A DNA stretch of 40,840 nucleotides from Deltaproteobacteria bacterium RIFCSPHIGHO2_02_FULL_43_33. Its GTDB lineage: Bacteria > Desulfobacterota > GWC2-55-46 > UBA9637. The DNA lies in the NCBI GenBank assembly GCA_001798165.1, contig MGRL01000057.1, positions 1 through 40,840 on the forward strand, written 5' to 3'. The notes below the pieces were generated by a model. The model made no database searches. It saw only the letters and a program-made list of their open reading frames with translations, and was not told the origin of the DNA. Both the position numbers and the translations under genes were made by a program. Positions 22,726-31,900 of the stretch are shown piece by piece (position 1 is the stretch's first letter; each line of letters opens with the position of its first letter).

Positions 22726-24513
22726 TTATGCCCTTTTTTTGGAAAGATAAGACTCAGATAACGTCTTAAAACTATTTATATCGCCTCTCTTTTCAGCCTC
22801 GGCTAATTTTTTCAGCAGAAGAGAAGTTTCCTTTTTAAACCTGGTCTCCGTAAGCACCTTTCTACAGCAATCTTCCAGTATCTTTTTGGGCTCTTCTTTT
22901 ATTGCGCCGTCATCTTCGACGGAATGTTTGAGCAGCCATGTCTTCACCTTATCATCATGGGCTGCGTCCACAAGAGAGGCTATCTCTATCTTGCTGCTCT
23001 TTTGTTGCAAGACACCTATGACCAGCCTGCCGGCCTCTTTTAGAAAATCTGTGTTAAACATATCTACTGCGCTGTTGACAGAGTCGTTGTATAAATAAGG
23101 ATACGCAAGCAAAATTTTGAGTATGGTTTCCTCAGTTTTGGCAGAGTCTTTTTTTGCTATTATCTCATTTGCAGTAGGTGTATTACGCTGCCGATCTTTC
23201 AATTCCTCCCCCATACTTTTACCGAATGAAGTGTTTTTAGCAGCCTTTATTGTTGATAAAACCACATCTGGTCCGATATGCAGAACATTGGATATCTTTT
23301 CAATATAGATATTTCTTTCCGCCGGGTTCTTGATATTTGCAATATAAGGCGCGCTTTCTTCCAAGAAAGAGACCTTGCCGTTTGAGGTTTCTGTATTCAA
23401 TTTAGATTTAAGAGAATTCAGAAAAAAATCCATAATCGGCTTGGCCTTTTGGATATACTGGGTCATCTGAACAGCCCCTTCTTTTTGGAGAAGGTCGTCA
23501 GGGTCCAAACCTGGAGGTATGAGCACGACCCTGGCGTGCACATCCTCTTCAAGAAACATGAGAAGGCTCTTTATGACAGCTGCCTTGCCTGCTGCATCTG
23601 AATCAAAGAGGGTATATATTTCTTTTGTATATCCTTTGAGCTTCCTTAGATGGTCTACTGTAAGCGCCGTTCCAAGGGTAGCTACAGTATTGGAGAATCC
23701 GTATTGATGCAGCATAATGAGGTCAAAATATCCTTCCACTATCAGCACGAAGCCTTCTTTTGATGCAGCATTTTTAGCCTGATACATCCCATAAACTACT
23801 TCGCCCTTTTTAAATAAAGGCGAGGTAGGGGAATTAAGATATTTGGGTTCTTCGTTTCCGAGAGCCCTTCCGCCAAAACCAACAACCCTATTCCTGACAT
23901 CCATTATAGGGAACATGACTCTGTTTCTGAATCTGTCATAGAAATCCTTGTCTCTCTTGCTCAGAAGCCCGGCCTTTTCAGATAGCTCCAGTGATATGCC
24001 TTTATTGAGCAGAAATTTTACAAGGTTATCCCGCCCTGCAGGTGCGTAGCCTATCTTAAAATTTTTTATAATCTCAGGTTTTAAGCCTCTTTTTTTAAGA
24101 TACGTCCGCGCATTTTCTGCAGCAGGCGATGTGAGCAGATTTTGATGATAAAAATCCATAGCCACATGGTTGGCCAAAAACATAAGCTCCCGCTGGTTGG
24201 ATTCGCTCGAAGGTTTGTTATCCGGCGGTATGTCTATGCCGAGTCTTTTTGCAATGGTTCTTACAGCCTCAGGGAATGAGAGGTTTTCCTGCTTCATCAG
24301 AAAGGTAAAGACGTTTCCGCCTGCGCCGCAGCCAAAGCAGTAGAATATCTGTTTTTCGTCGGTAACGGTAAAGGACGGCGTCTTTTCTGCATGAAATGGG
24401 CAGATCCCGATGTGGTTTCTTCCGCTCTTTTTAAGCGGGACATACTCTGAGACTATCTGAACAATGTCAGCCCGTTCTCTTATGTCATCTATTTTATCCT
24501 GAGGAATAATCAT
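22726..24513 (-). CDS. dnaG: DNA primase
   Basis: DnaG makes RNA primers for replication. The N-terminal CHC2 zinc finger is visible (ICPFHAEKTPSFTV, FYCFGCGAGGNVFTF). It is followed by the primase core (FPEAVRTIAKRLGIDIP, DRFRNRVMFPIMDVRNRVVGFGGRAL) and the Toprim domain (VLIVEGYFDLIMLHQYGF, YTLFDSDAAGKAA). The C-terminal helicase-interaction region is more divergent. Its 595 aa are normal. It lies 3 bp after glyS on the minus strand, so they are likely co-transcribed; rpoD, its usual partner, would be further left and outside this strand's neighbours. Confidence 0.96.
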   Translation of the reverse strand: MIIPQDKIDDIRERADIVQIVSEYVPLKKSGRNHIGICPFHAEKTPSFTVTDEKQIFYCFGCGAGGNVFTFLMKQENLSFPEAVRTIAKRLGIDIPPDNKPSSESNQRELMFLANHVAMDFYHQNLLTSPAAENARTYLKKRGLKPEIIKNFKIGYAPAGRDNLVKFLLNKGISLELSEKAGLLSKRDKDFYDRFRNRVMFPIMDVRNRVVGFGGRALGNEEPKYLNSPTSPLFKKGEVVYGMYQAKNAASKEGFVLIVEGYFDLIMLHQYGFSNTVATLGTALTVDHLRKLKGYTKEIYTLFDSDAAGKAAVIKSLLMFLEEDVHARVVLIPPGLDPDDLLQKEGAVQMTQYIQKAKPIMDFFLNSLKSKLNTETSNGKVSFLEESAPYIANIKNPAERNIYIEKISNVLHIGPDVVLSTIKAAKNTSFGKSMGEELKDRQRNTPTANEIIAKKDSAKTEETILKILLAYPYLYNDSVNSAVDMFNTDFLKEAGRLVIGVLQQKSSKIEIASLVDAAHDDKVKTWLLKHSVEDDGAIKEEPKKILEDCCRKVLTETRFKKETSLLLKKLAEAEKRGDINSFKTLSESYLSKKRA

Positions 24514-24516
24514 AGC

Positions 24517-26724
24517 TTAAGCCGTCAATTTTGACATATCCGCAATCTGATAATAAAGATTGCGCACCATGTTCAACAAAATCAAGCGATTATTTTTCAT
24601 TTTTTCATCTTCCACCATAACCATGACCTTGTCAAAGAATGTGTCTATCGTGCCTTTTAAAGATGATAGGGTTTCAAAGACCTTTTCATAGTTGCCGTTT
24701 TTCCAATACCTGTTTATCTCAGGCGCTATCTTTTCTGCAATCTCAAAAAGCTCTTTTTCTTTTGCCTCCTCAAAAAGCGAGGCATCCGGTTTTTCACCCA
24801 GCCCCCAGCCCCCGGTCTCCAGCCCCCGTAGTATATTGGATACCCTTTTAAATGCAATGACCAGTGCGGCACAGGCAGGGCCTTTCTTGAATTCTTCAAT
24901 GGCCTTTACCCTTTTTACAGCATCATTTATATCATACCATGGCGCTGAGAGCACCGCGTCTATGGTGTCAAAGGAATAACCCTGCGATAAAAGCTGATTT
25001 CTCAATCGTTCTTTAAAAAATTCCACCACATCTTTCTTAACATCAGCAGGCGTCCTTGTAAGTTTATCATTCAGGAGGCTAATTGACTTATCAATTATCT
25101 TGTCTATAGCTATGGGAAAGCCCTTTTCAATAATTATGGCAATGATGCCGAGGGCCTGCCTTCTCAGCGCATAGGGGTCTGCAGCGCCTGTTGGGATAAG
25201 GCCTACAGCAAAGCATCCGCAGATAGTATCCATCTTGTCTGCCATGCTTATAATTGCGCCGGGAATGCCTGACGGCGCCTTTCCGCCTGCCTGTGTCGGC
25301 ATGTAATGCTCATATATTGCCCTGGCAACATCTATGCATTCGCCTGAAATCAAGGCATATTCCATACCCATGATACCCTGAAGCTTTGGAAATTCTCCAA
25401 CCATGCCTGATACTAAATCAGCCTTGCAGAGCATTGCAGCCCGGCCTATTACCATTTTCTGAAAAAGCTTCGGGCCTATTTTAAAAGAATCAAATGCCTT
25501 GGGATTATAATCTTCCCCTAAGAATTCCTCTGCCTTTTCTTCTGTCTTAAATGATTCACACTGACCTAAAATCGCACCAATAAAGACAGCTGATTCTGTA
25601 AATCTTTTCACCTTTTCATACGATGTGCCAAGCCTTGCCTGAAATACAACCCCCCTTAATTGGTCTACCCTTTCAGTAAGCGGGATTTTTATATCCTTGT
25701 CAAAATAAAATTTTGCATCATTGAGCCTTGCCCTCAGGACCCTTTCATTGCCTTTTATAACAACCTTTGAATCTTTTGCCTTTGTGTTTGCGATGCTTAT
25801 AAAGTATGGGAGGAGGCTGCTGTCTTTATCCTTGTCCCCGCATGCATCAAGCGAGGAAACAACAGAAAAATACCTCTGATGCTCTCTCATGGCGTTTACA
25901 ACAACATCCTTGGGAAGGCTCAAAAACTCTTTGTCAAAACTGCCGCAAAGGACAGCAGGATATTCCACAAGATTTGTAACCTCAGCAAGCAGGTCTTCAT
26001 CTTTCAGGATAAATCCTTTGACAGTCTTTGCCGCTTTTTCAATCTCTTTTTTTATCAATTCTTTTCGCTCTTTTGGATCAGCAATCACATAGGCAGCCTT
26101 CATTTTTTTTAGATAATCTTTAAGCCCTGTTATATTGAAAGTCCCCGGCTTCATAAACCTGTGGCCGTATGAGGCTGCCCCTGATTTTATATTGCCGACC
26201 TTGAACGGAATTACCTCTTTGCCCAAAAGCGCAACAATCCAGTGGATCGGTCTCGCAAAGCTGATAGCGCTGTCACCCCAGCGCATGGTCTTTGCAAACT
26301 GGGTCCCTGCTATTATTTTTGGCAATACCTCCTGCATGATATCCTTTGTCTTTTTTCCTTTAACCTCTCTTTTTGCGCAGATGTATTCGCCTTTTTCAGT
26401 TTTAACAATCTCTAAATCTTTCACCTTGATGCCCTGGCCCTTTGCAAAACCTTCAGCTGCCCTTGTAGGTATGCCTTGCTCATCAAAGGCTGCGCGTTTT
26501 GCAGGCCCCATTGCTTCAACAACGGTATCTGCCTGCTTCTCATCCATGCCCTCTACCGAGACGACAAGCCTTCTCGGTGTTCCAAAGGTGCGGATATTTT
26601 TAAAAGCGAGGCGATTTTCCTCTAAAGTTTTTTTCAAAAACCCTTCCATGGATTCAAGGGCATTTGATATAAATCCGGCAGGTATTTCTTCAGTCCCTAT
26701 TTCTAAAAAAAGGTCTTTAGGCAT
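24517..26724 (-). CDS. glyS: Glycyl-tRNA synthetase beta subunit
   Basis: The beta chain of the bacterial alpha2-beta2 enzyme that charges tRNA-Gly. I use ATG 26724 (MPKDLFLEIGTEEIPAGF), with GAGGAG 5 nt upstream; the longer start lies in a REP-like repeat. Marks are TIVEAMGPAKRAAFD-like sequence, MRWGDSAISFARPIHWIVAL, REHQRYFSV, MGMEYALISGE, GAIISMADKMDTICGCF and DPYALRRQALGI. A DALR-type anticodon domain ends the protein (IAFKRVSNILRG). Residues GLETGGWGLGE in that domain are coded by a GGGGGCTG-unit repeat and look inserted. The alpha gene glyQ is not in the window. Confidence 0.95.
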   Translation of the reverse strand: MPKDLFLEIGTEEIPAGFISNALESMEGFLKKTLEENRLAFKNIRTFGTPRRLVVSVEGMDEKQADTVVEAMGPAKRAAFDEQGIPTRAAEGFAKGQGIKVKDLEIVKTEKGEYICAKREVKGKKTKDIMQEVLPKIIAGTQFAKTMRWGDSAISFARPIHWIVALLGKEVIPFKVGNIKSGAASYGHRFMKPGTFNITGLKDYLKKMKAAYVIADPKERKELIKKEIEKAAKTVKGFILKDEDLLAEVTNLVEYPAVLCGSFDKEFLSLPKDVVVNAMREHQRYFSVVSSLDACGDKDKDSSLLPYFISIANTKAKDSKVVIKGNERVLRARLNDAKFYFDKDIKIPLTERVDQLRGVVFQARLGTSYEKVKRFTESAVFIGAILGQCESFKTEEKAEEFLGEDYNPKAFDSFKIGPKLFQKMVIGRAAMLCKADLVSGMVGEFPKLQGIMGMEYALISGECIDVARAIYEHYMPTQAGGKAPSGIPGAIISMADKMDTICGCFAVGLIPTGAADPYALRRQALGIIAIIIEKGFPIAIDKIIDKSISLLNDKLTRTPADVKKDVVEFFKERLRNQLLSQGYSFDTIDAVLSAPWYDINDAVKRVKAIEEFKKGPACAALVIAFKRVSNILRGLETGGWGLGEKPDASLFEEAKEKELFEIAEKIAPEINRYWKNGNYEKVFETLSSLKGTIDTFFDKVMVMVEDEKMKNNRLILLNMVRNLYYQIADMSKLTA
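24797..24830. repeat. GGGGGCTG-unit repeat in frame inside glyS
   Basis: On the coding strand the segment reads three units of GGGGGCTGG/GAGACCGGGGG type. It encodes GLETGGWGLGE between the conserved NILR and KPDASLFEEAKE of the anticodon-binding region, where family members have only a short linker by my recollection. It keeps frame. Confidence 0.65.
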
Positions 26725-26740
26725 ATTCTCCTCTTTAAAA

Positions 26741-26795
26741 TGTAGTTTGCCCATTTATGGGCGTTTTAAAAAAGCCGATAAATCGGCAGACTACA
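26741..26795. repeat. REP-like double-hairpin repeat, copy B
   Basis: TGTAGTTTGCCCATTTATGG continues to GCGTTTTAAAAAAGCCGATA and AATCGGCAGACTACA. It contains hairpins GCCCATTTATGGGC and GCCGATAAATCGGC, and complementary outer ends TGTAGTTTGCC / GGCAGACTACA. It closely matches copy A at 9209-9262. It sits between the radical SAM gene and glyS, 16 bp before the glyS start. Confidence 0.88.
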
Positions 26796-26815
26796 ATTAT
26801 TATAAAAATTATATA

Positions 26816-28105
26816 TCAAGCAACATCCGGCATCTTCAATGCCTTCTTCCTGTAGCTTAGATTTGCCGCTATTCTGTATGCGATTCCCTTCGGGCTTCTC
26901 AGACTTCGCTTTAGTATGTTTTTTATAGTATAAGTATTTCTAAAAATCCAGTAATAACCATTTTGGAGTTCATTAATTGTCATACCTTTGGGCTGGAATA
27001 CTACCTCGCCTGTATGATACTTTGCCCAATCTCTGTCAATGATTCTTCCTTCCTTTTCAAGGACGCTGTAGGTTACTGTGCCGGGCAAAGGCGTAAGGAT
27101 ATGAAACTGCGCTACATCCATATTGGTATCCATTATAAATTCAAATGTGTTTTTAAAAACAGTCTTATCGTCCTCATCAAGCCCGAATACAAAACTGCCG
27201 ATGATATTTATTCCTGCGTCGTGTATCTTTTTTATTGCCTCTTTATAATTTTCTGCAGAGTTCCATCCCTTGCGCAGCTTTTCAAGGTTTTTTTGCGAGA
27301 GACTTTCAAAGCCGATAAATGCGTATTTACCGCCGCTTTCTGCGTAGAGCCTTAAAAGCTCCGGGTCTTTTGCCATAGTGATAGATGCCTGACTTCCCCA
27401 TATAACCTTGAGCGGTATCAGTCTTTGGAATAATTCTTTCGCATATTTCGGCCTTCCCACGATATTATCATCCATAAAGAAAAACTCTTTTGTATCAAAA
27501 CCTTTTATTTCTGCAATCACCTCGTCAATCGGCCTCACCCTGAACTCATGGCCAAAAAATGCAGTAACCGCGCAGTAGTCGCAGTTAAAGGGGCAGCCGC
27601 GGGTTGCCTGAAGTGTGTTAAAGCCAGAATACATTTTTCTATTAAGGATATCTCTGCGGGGGGTAACCATATTTTCCATGTCGCATAAGTTATCTGCCTT
27701 GTATTTTTGTTTTAATCCGCTCCTCTTAAAATCTTCAAGGAGTTTATGCCAGACAAGCTCTGCCTCGCCGATTACAACAGCATCTGCATGTTGCAGCGCC
27801 TCATCCGGCAAAGCAGAGACATGAACGCCGCCCAATACAACCTTTACCCCTTTTTTTCTGAAATTATCCGCTATATGGTATGCGCTCGGTATTTCTGCAG
27901 TGAATCCTGTTATACCTACGAGGTCTACTCTTGCATTGTAATCAACAGACGTTACTCGCGCATCCAGTATTTCCACCTCCCATTCTTTTGGCGTAAGCGC
28001 TGCAAGGGTTGGCAGATTTAAACGTGCAAAACCTGCCTTGCCGCTTTTGGAAACCTGCCCCCAGTAGCTTCGCTCATTTTTTGGGAGGATTAAGAGGAGT
28101 TTCAT
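26816..28105 (-). CDS. B12-binding-domain radical SAM protein (DUF4070-type tail)
   Basis: At 429 aa it has an N-terminal cobalamin-binding Rossmann domain (VDLVGITGFTAEIPSAYHIAD, KVVLGGVHVSALPDEALQHADAVVIGEAE). A radical SAM core follows, with the iron-sulfur motif CPFNCDYC in QATRGCPFNCDYCAVTAFFG, EFFFMDDNIVG, and YAFIGFESLSQKNLEKLRKGWN. The C-terminal part (TPLPGTVTYSVLEKEGRI, YWIFRNTYTIKNILKRSL) resembles the DUF4070 extension. Such enzymes do methylations or rearrangements; the substrate is not deducible. It is separated from glyS by a REP-like repeat. Confidence 0.9.
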   Translation of the reverse strand: MKLLLILPKNERSYWGQVSKSGKAGFARLNLPTLAALTPKEWEVEILDARVTSVDYNARVDLVGITGFTAEIPSAYHIADNFRKKGVKVVLGGVHVSALPDEALQHADAVVIGEAELVWHKLLEDFKRSGLKQKYKADNLCDMENMVTPRRDILNRKMYSGFNTLQATRGCPFNCDYCAVTAFFGHEFRVRPIDEVIAEIKGFDTKEFFFMDDNIVGRPKYAKELFQRLIPLKVIWGSQASITMAKDPELLRLYAESGGKYAFIGFESLSQKNLEKLRKGWNSAENYKEAIKKIHDAGINIIGSFVFGLDEDDKTVFKNTFEFIMDTNMDVAQFHILTPLPGTVTYSVLEKEGRIIDRDWAKYHTGEVVFQPKGMTINELQNGYYWIFRNTYTIKNILKRSLRSPKGIAYRIAANLSYRKKALKMPDVA

Positions 28106-28117
28106 GATAAATACAGT

Positions 28118-28288
28118 CTACAAGATTTTAGTTCGCAAGTCATCAACCCTTTTTCCCTCAAATGCCTTATCCAGAATGCCAGATATTATAGAATAGAGCT
28201 TTATTAAATAAGGCTTGTTGATGTTGGCGTAGAAGAAGACGATGAGGGGATTGTTCTGAAAAAAGGCGGCCTGTATTTTTAGACCTAT
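28118..28288 (-). pseudogene. Coding remnant (C-terminal fragment of unknown protein)
   Basis: The minus strand from 28288 to the TAG at 28118-28120 reads IQAAFFQNNPLIVFFYANIN, then KPYLIKLYSIISGILDKAFEGKRVDDLRTKIL. There is no start codon, and a stop lies directly upstream, so it is the tail of a lost gene. The family is not recognised. Together with the frameshifted gene at 28396 it makes 28106-28775 a decayed stretch. Confidence 0.4.
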
Positions 28289-28395
28289 TTATGTCATGTT
28301 ACCATCATTTTCCATTCGGCCTTTTAATTAAGTCCAATGTCCGTTAAGTAATATCTATTTTTCTTTGTGTAACCAGTCCCAACTCAATAGCGAAC

Positions 28396-28775
28396 TTAAG
28401 GTGATGAGTCACACTTAACAGATAATTGGCTGAATTCAAGAATCTCTTTTAATATCGTCAACCCATTTTTAAGTCTTTTCATTACACGATTTATCAATCC
28501 AATATTAAAAACCCCTAAATCTATAGGCTTGATTTTCAAGAAATTGGCAATGCTTGCTACCTTCTCGTAATATTTTGTAAGAATGTCAATATGCGAGTAT
28601 TGATAAATTCTAATTCCACTTTCTTCGCAAATCCTAAAATCTTGTTCTTTAAAACTTCCCTTCTCTCTACCTCTTTTTGGGGTATCTTATAGTTTGCTTT
28701 TTTGTTTGTTGTTGGCCAAGCATCCATCTTTTTATAGATTTGGTTAAGCTCTTTTTCTACTTCTCTATTTGTCAT
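28396..28775 (-). pseudogene. Frameshifted gene of unknown function
   Basis: The first half begins at ATG 28775 with a ribosome-binding site (AAGGGGA) and reads MTNREVEKELNQIYKKMDAW, then TTNKKANYKIPQK. At the CCCCAAAAAG run near 28675-28684 the coding signal moves one frame: GREKGSFKEQDFRICEESGI, YQYSHIDILTKYYEKVASIANFL, then VFNIGLINRVMKRLKNGL, ending at TAA 28396-28398. Joined, this is about 125 aa. No family is recognised. The break is at a homopolymer, so an assembly error is possible. Confidence 0.6.
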
Positions 28776-28837
28776 AAAATTTCCCCTTCAATTAGTCAGG
28801 ACATTATAACACCAATCAACTTTTGTCAATATTTTTA

Positions 28838-28859
28838 GCCAGTTGTTTTTAGCCAGTTG
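28838..28859 (+). promoter_or_regulatory. GCCAGTTG tandem pair upstream of the ATPase promoter
   Basis: GCCAGTTG occurs at 28838-28845 and 28852-28859, 14 bp apart. The same pair with the same 14-bp spacing occurs upstream of the pilus operon (14795 and 14809). The second copy overlaps the -35 element here. A nearby TTGTCAA is also shared. This is a candidate shared regulator site; the regulator is not identified. Confidence 0.45.
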
Positions 28860-28883
28860 ACACAGCTATCCTTTCCGTATAAT
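28857..28883 (+). promoter_or_regulatory. Putative sigma70-type promoter for the EIIA-ATPase gene
   Basis: TTGACA (28857-28862) and TATAAT (28878-28883) are perfect consensus hexamers, but only 15 bp apart, shorter than the usual 16-18. Promoters with perfect boxes and a short spacer often need an activator that twists or binds the -35 region. The GCCAGTTG pair overlapping the -35 may be such a site. Confidence 0.55.
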
Positions 28884-28950
28884 GTTAAGGTAAATAAACA
28901 GCACCTGTCTGCCTTCGCGCAGGTAGGTCTGTTATATTTGAGGGCTAAAA

Positions 28951-31900
28951 ATGAATCTATCCTCTCTCCTCTCCAAAGACCATATCCTCCTTGACTTCCG
29001 GGCAAAAGACCATACTGAGGCGTTAAGAAATATGGTTTGCCTTCTCGGCAAGGCATGTGAGGATGAAGCATCTATCAAGGCACTTAAAGATCATGAAAGC
29101 ATAGATGGTGTTTTGCTTGGCACCGGTTCTGCCGTATTCCACACCTTTTCAGATACAGTAGAGGATATAAAGGTTATCCTCTCTCTTTCTCAGCGCGGCA
29201 TACCTCATCCGACAAAAAGAAGAGAAAAAATACACATACTGTTTCTTCTTGTTTCTCCTATCACGGAGAGTGGCACGCACTTCCAGTTGCTCTCAAGGCT
29301 TGAGGGTTTTCTTTTAAACAAGGTCTTCCGCAACGCAATCCTTTCGGCAAAGACAAAAGAGGCTGTTACATCTGTAATGAAAAGAGAAGAAGGGTTGGGC
29401 ATAGATGCATATATCCCTTTGGCAAAAGAAGATATATTTGCAGAGCTTAATACCAGAGAGACGGGGCTTACAGAAGAAGATGTTGCGCATAGGTTTAAAA
29501 CCGTCGGCCCCAATATCCTTCAAAGGGTTAAAAAGAAATATCTCCTCTATGATTTTCTGCAAAATTTAACAAATCTTTTTGCAATACTCCTCTGGCTGGG
29601 CGGCATATTGGCATTTATTGCAGATATGCCTGAGCTTGGTTGGGCAATATTCCTCGTTATCATTATCAATGCGTTTTTTAGTTTCTGGCAGGAGTATAAG
29701 GCAGAGCGGGCTGTGGAGGCGCTACAGAAGCTCCTTCCGCAAAAGGTAAAGGTTATAAGAGGAGGCACTGAAAAAGATATACCAGGCAGCGAGCTTGTGC
29801 CGGGAGATATTATTCTTTTGAGCGAAGGCGATAATATCCCTGCTGACGGGAGGCTGATTGAGGCCGATGATATGCGTGTTGACAACAGCCCCCTAACAGG
29901 CGAGTCAAAGCCTGTATATAAAATGGCAGAGTCTTTGGAAAATGGCAAAAACTTTATCTGGACAGAGATGCCGAATCTTATATTTGCCGGCACAGGCGTG
30001 CTCTCTGGCATTGGCAGGGCAGTTGTCACAGCAACAGGCATGGATACTGAGATCGGCAAGGTTGCCTATCTTACTCAGGCTATTAAGGCAGAGATGAGCC
30101 CCTTGCAGAAGGAGATGGTAAGGGTAACAAAGGTAGTCACATGGATAGCAATAAGCTTGGGGCTTATGTTCTTTCTTCTCGGTTTTAAAATAGCAGGGCT
30201 TACCTTAACAGAGAGTTTTATATTTGCCATAGGCATCATTGTTGCGAATGTGCCTGAGGGCCTGCTTCCGACAGTCAGCCTTTCTCTTGCAATGGGCGTT
30301 CAGAGGATGGCAGGAAAAAATGCCATTGTAAAAAAGCTCTCGGCAGTAGAAACCCTCGGCTCTGTCAATGTTATATGCACGGATAAAACAGGAACGCTTA
30401 CCACAAACCAGATGTGTGTAACCCAGCTATGGGTTAATGGAAAGATAATAGGGATTACAGGAGAAGGGTATGAGCCAAAAGGGGATTTTATATGGAATAA
30501 CAAAATACTTTCTTCAGATGATTTAAAAAGGGAAGAGATTGATGAGCTTCTGAAAGCAGCGAGCCTTTGCAATAATGCGCATCTTATTGTCCCTTTGCAA
30601 AAGGGCGCAGGCGGAGGATGGTCAATTTCAGGCGACCCGACAGAGGGCGCGTTGGTTGTTGCCGCTGAAAAGGCCGGGCTGCGTTTGGAGGAGCTAAAAA
30701 AGCAAAACCCAAGGGTCGCCCATCTTGCATTTGAAAGAATAAGAAAGAGGATGACGACAATACATGAAATACAGGGGCAAGGGGCATCCGCCTCAGGCGG
30801 AGGCAAGGGGCAAGAAGTAGGGTGGGCTATGCCCACCAATCAGGAGTCAGGAGTCAGGAGTGTTATTGCTTATGTTAAGGGGGCGCCGAGAGAGACTTTA
30901 ACTCTCTGCACAAAGATAAAAAAAGCTGGAAAGATTGTTGAACTCACAGAACAGGAGAGAGATGAAATTTTAAAACAGAACGATTTGATGGCGACAAAGG
31001 GTCTACGGGTGCTGGCGGTGGCATACAGAGATATTTCGGATTTCGGATTTCGGATTTCGGATTTAAAATCTCAAACCTCAAATCCCAAATCTCAAATCTA
31101 TACAACGGAAGAGGTGGAGAAGGATTTAACATTCATCGGCCTTGCTGCAATGTTTGACCCGCCGAGACCGGAGGTTAAAAAGGCGATTGATGAGTGCCAC
31201 ACTGCCGGTATCAGGGTAATTGTGATGACAGGCGACTATGGCTTGACTGCCCAGTCAATTGCCAGAGAGGTAGGCATAGGCGGCGATAGCCCGAAGATTG
31301 TGACAGGCATTGAGCTTTCAAAACTTTCCCACAGAGAATTAAAGGAGCTCCTTAAAAAAGGCGAGACAATATTTGCAAGGGTTGCGCCAAAAGACAAGCT
31401 CAGGGTTGTTTCAACATTGCAGGAGATTGGTGAGATTGCGGCTGTTACTGGCGACGGCGTAAATGATGCGCCGGCTTTGAAAAAGGCTGACATAGGCATT
31501 GCAATGGGCATGCGCGGAAGCGATGTGGCAAAGGAGTCAGCGGAGATAGTTCTGGCAGACGACAATTTTGCAACCATTGTGGAGGCGATACGGGAAGGGA
31601 GGGCAGTCTATGCAAATATAAGAAAGTTTGTGACATACATCTTTGCAAGCAATATCCCTGAGATTGTTCCGTTTATTGCATTTGTCTTATTCAAGATACC
31701 TTTGCCCCTGACCGTGATGCAGATACTGGCTGTTGATTTGGGTACAGATGTTGTTCCTGCCCTCGGTCTTGGCGTGGAGCCGCCTGAAAAGGGGATTATG
31801 AGCCAGCCACCAAGGCCAAAGACAAAAAGGCTTCTGGATTTTTCCCTTCTTGCAAGGGCATATCTCTTTCTTGGGCCTATAGAGGCAATCTTGTGCATGG

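Noticed and set aside
22700-22745. Terminator between prepilin 3 and dnaG
   Set aside because: T-rich, but no convincing stem-loop is visible.
26135-26860. 241-aa plus-strand ORF
   Set aside because: Antisense shadow of glyS; low-complexity translation.
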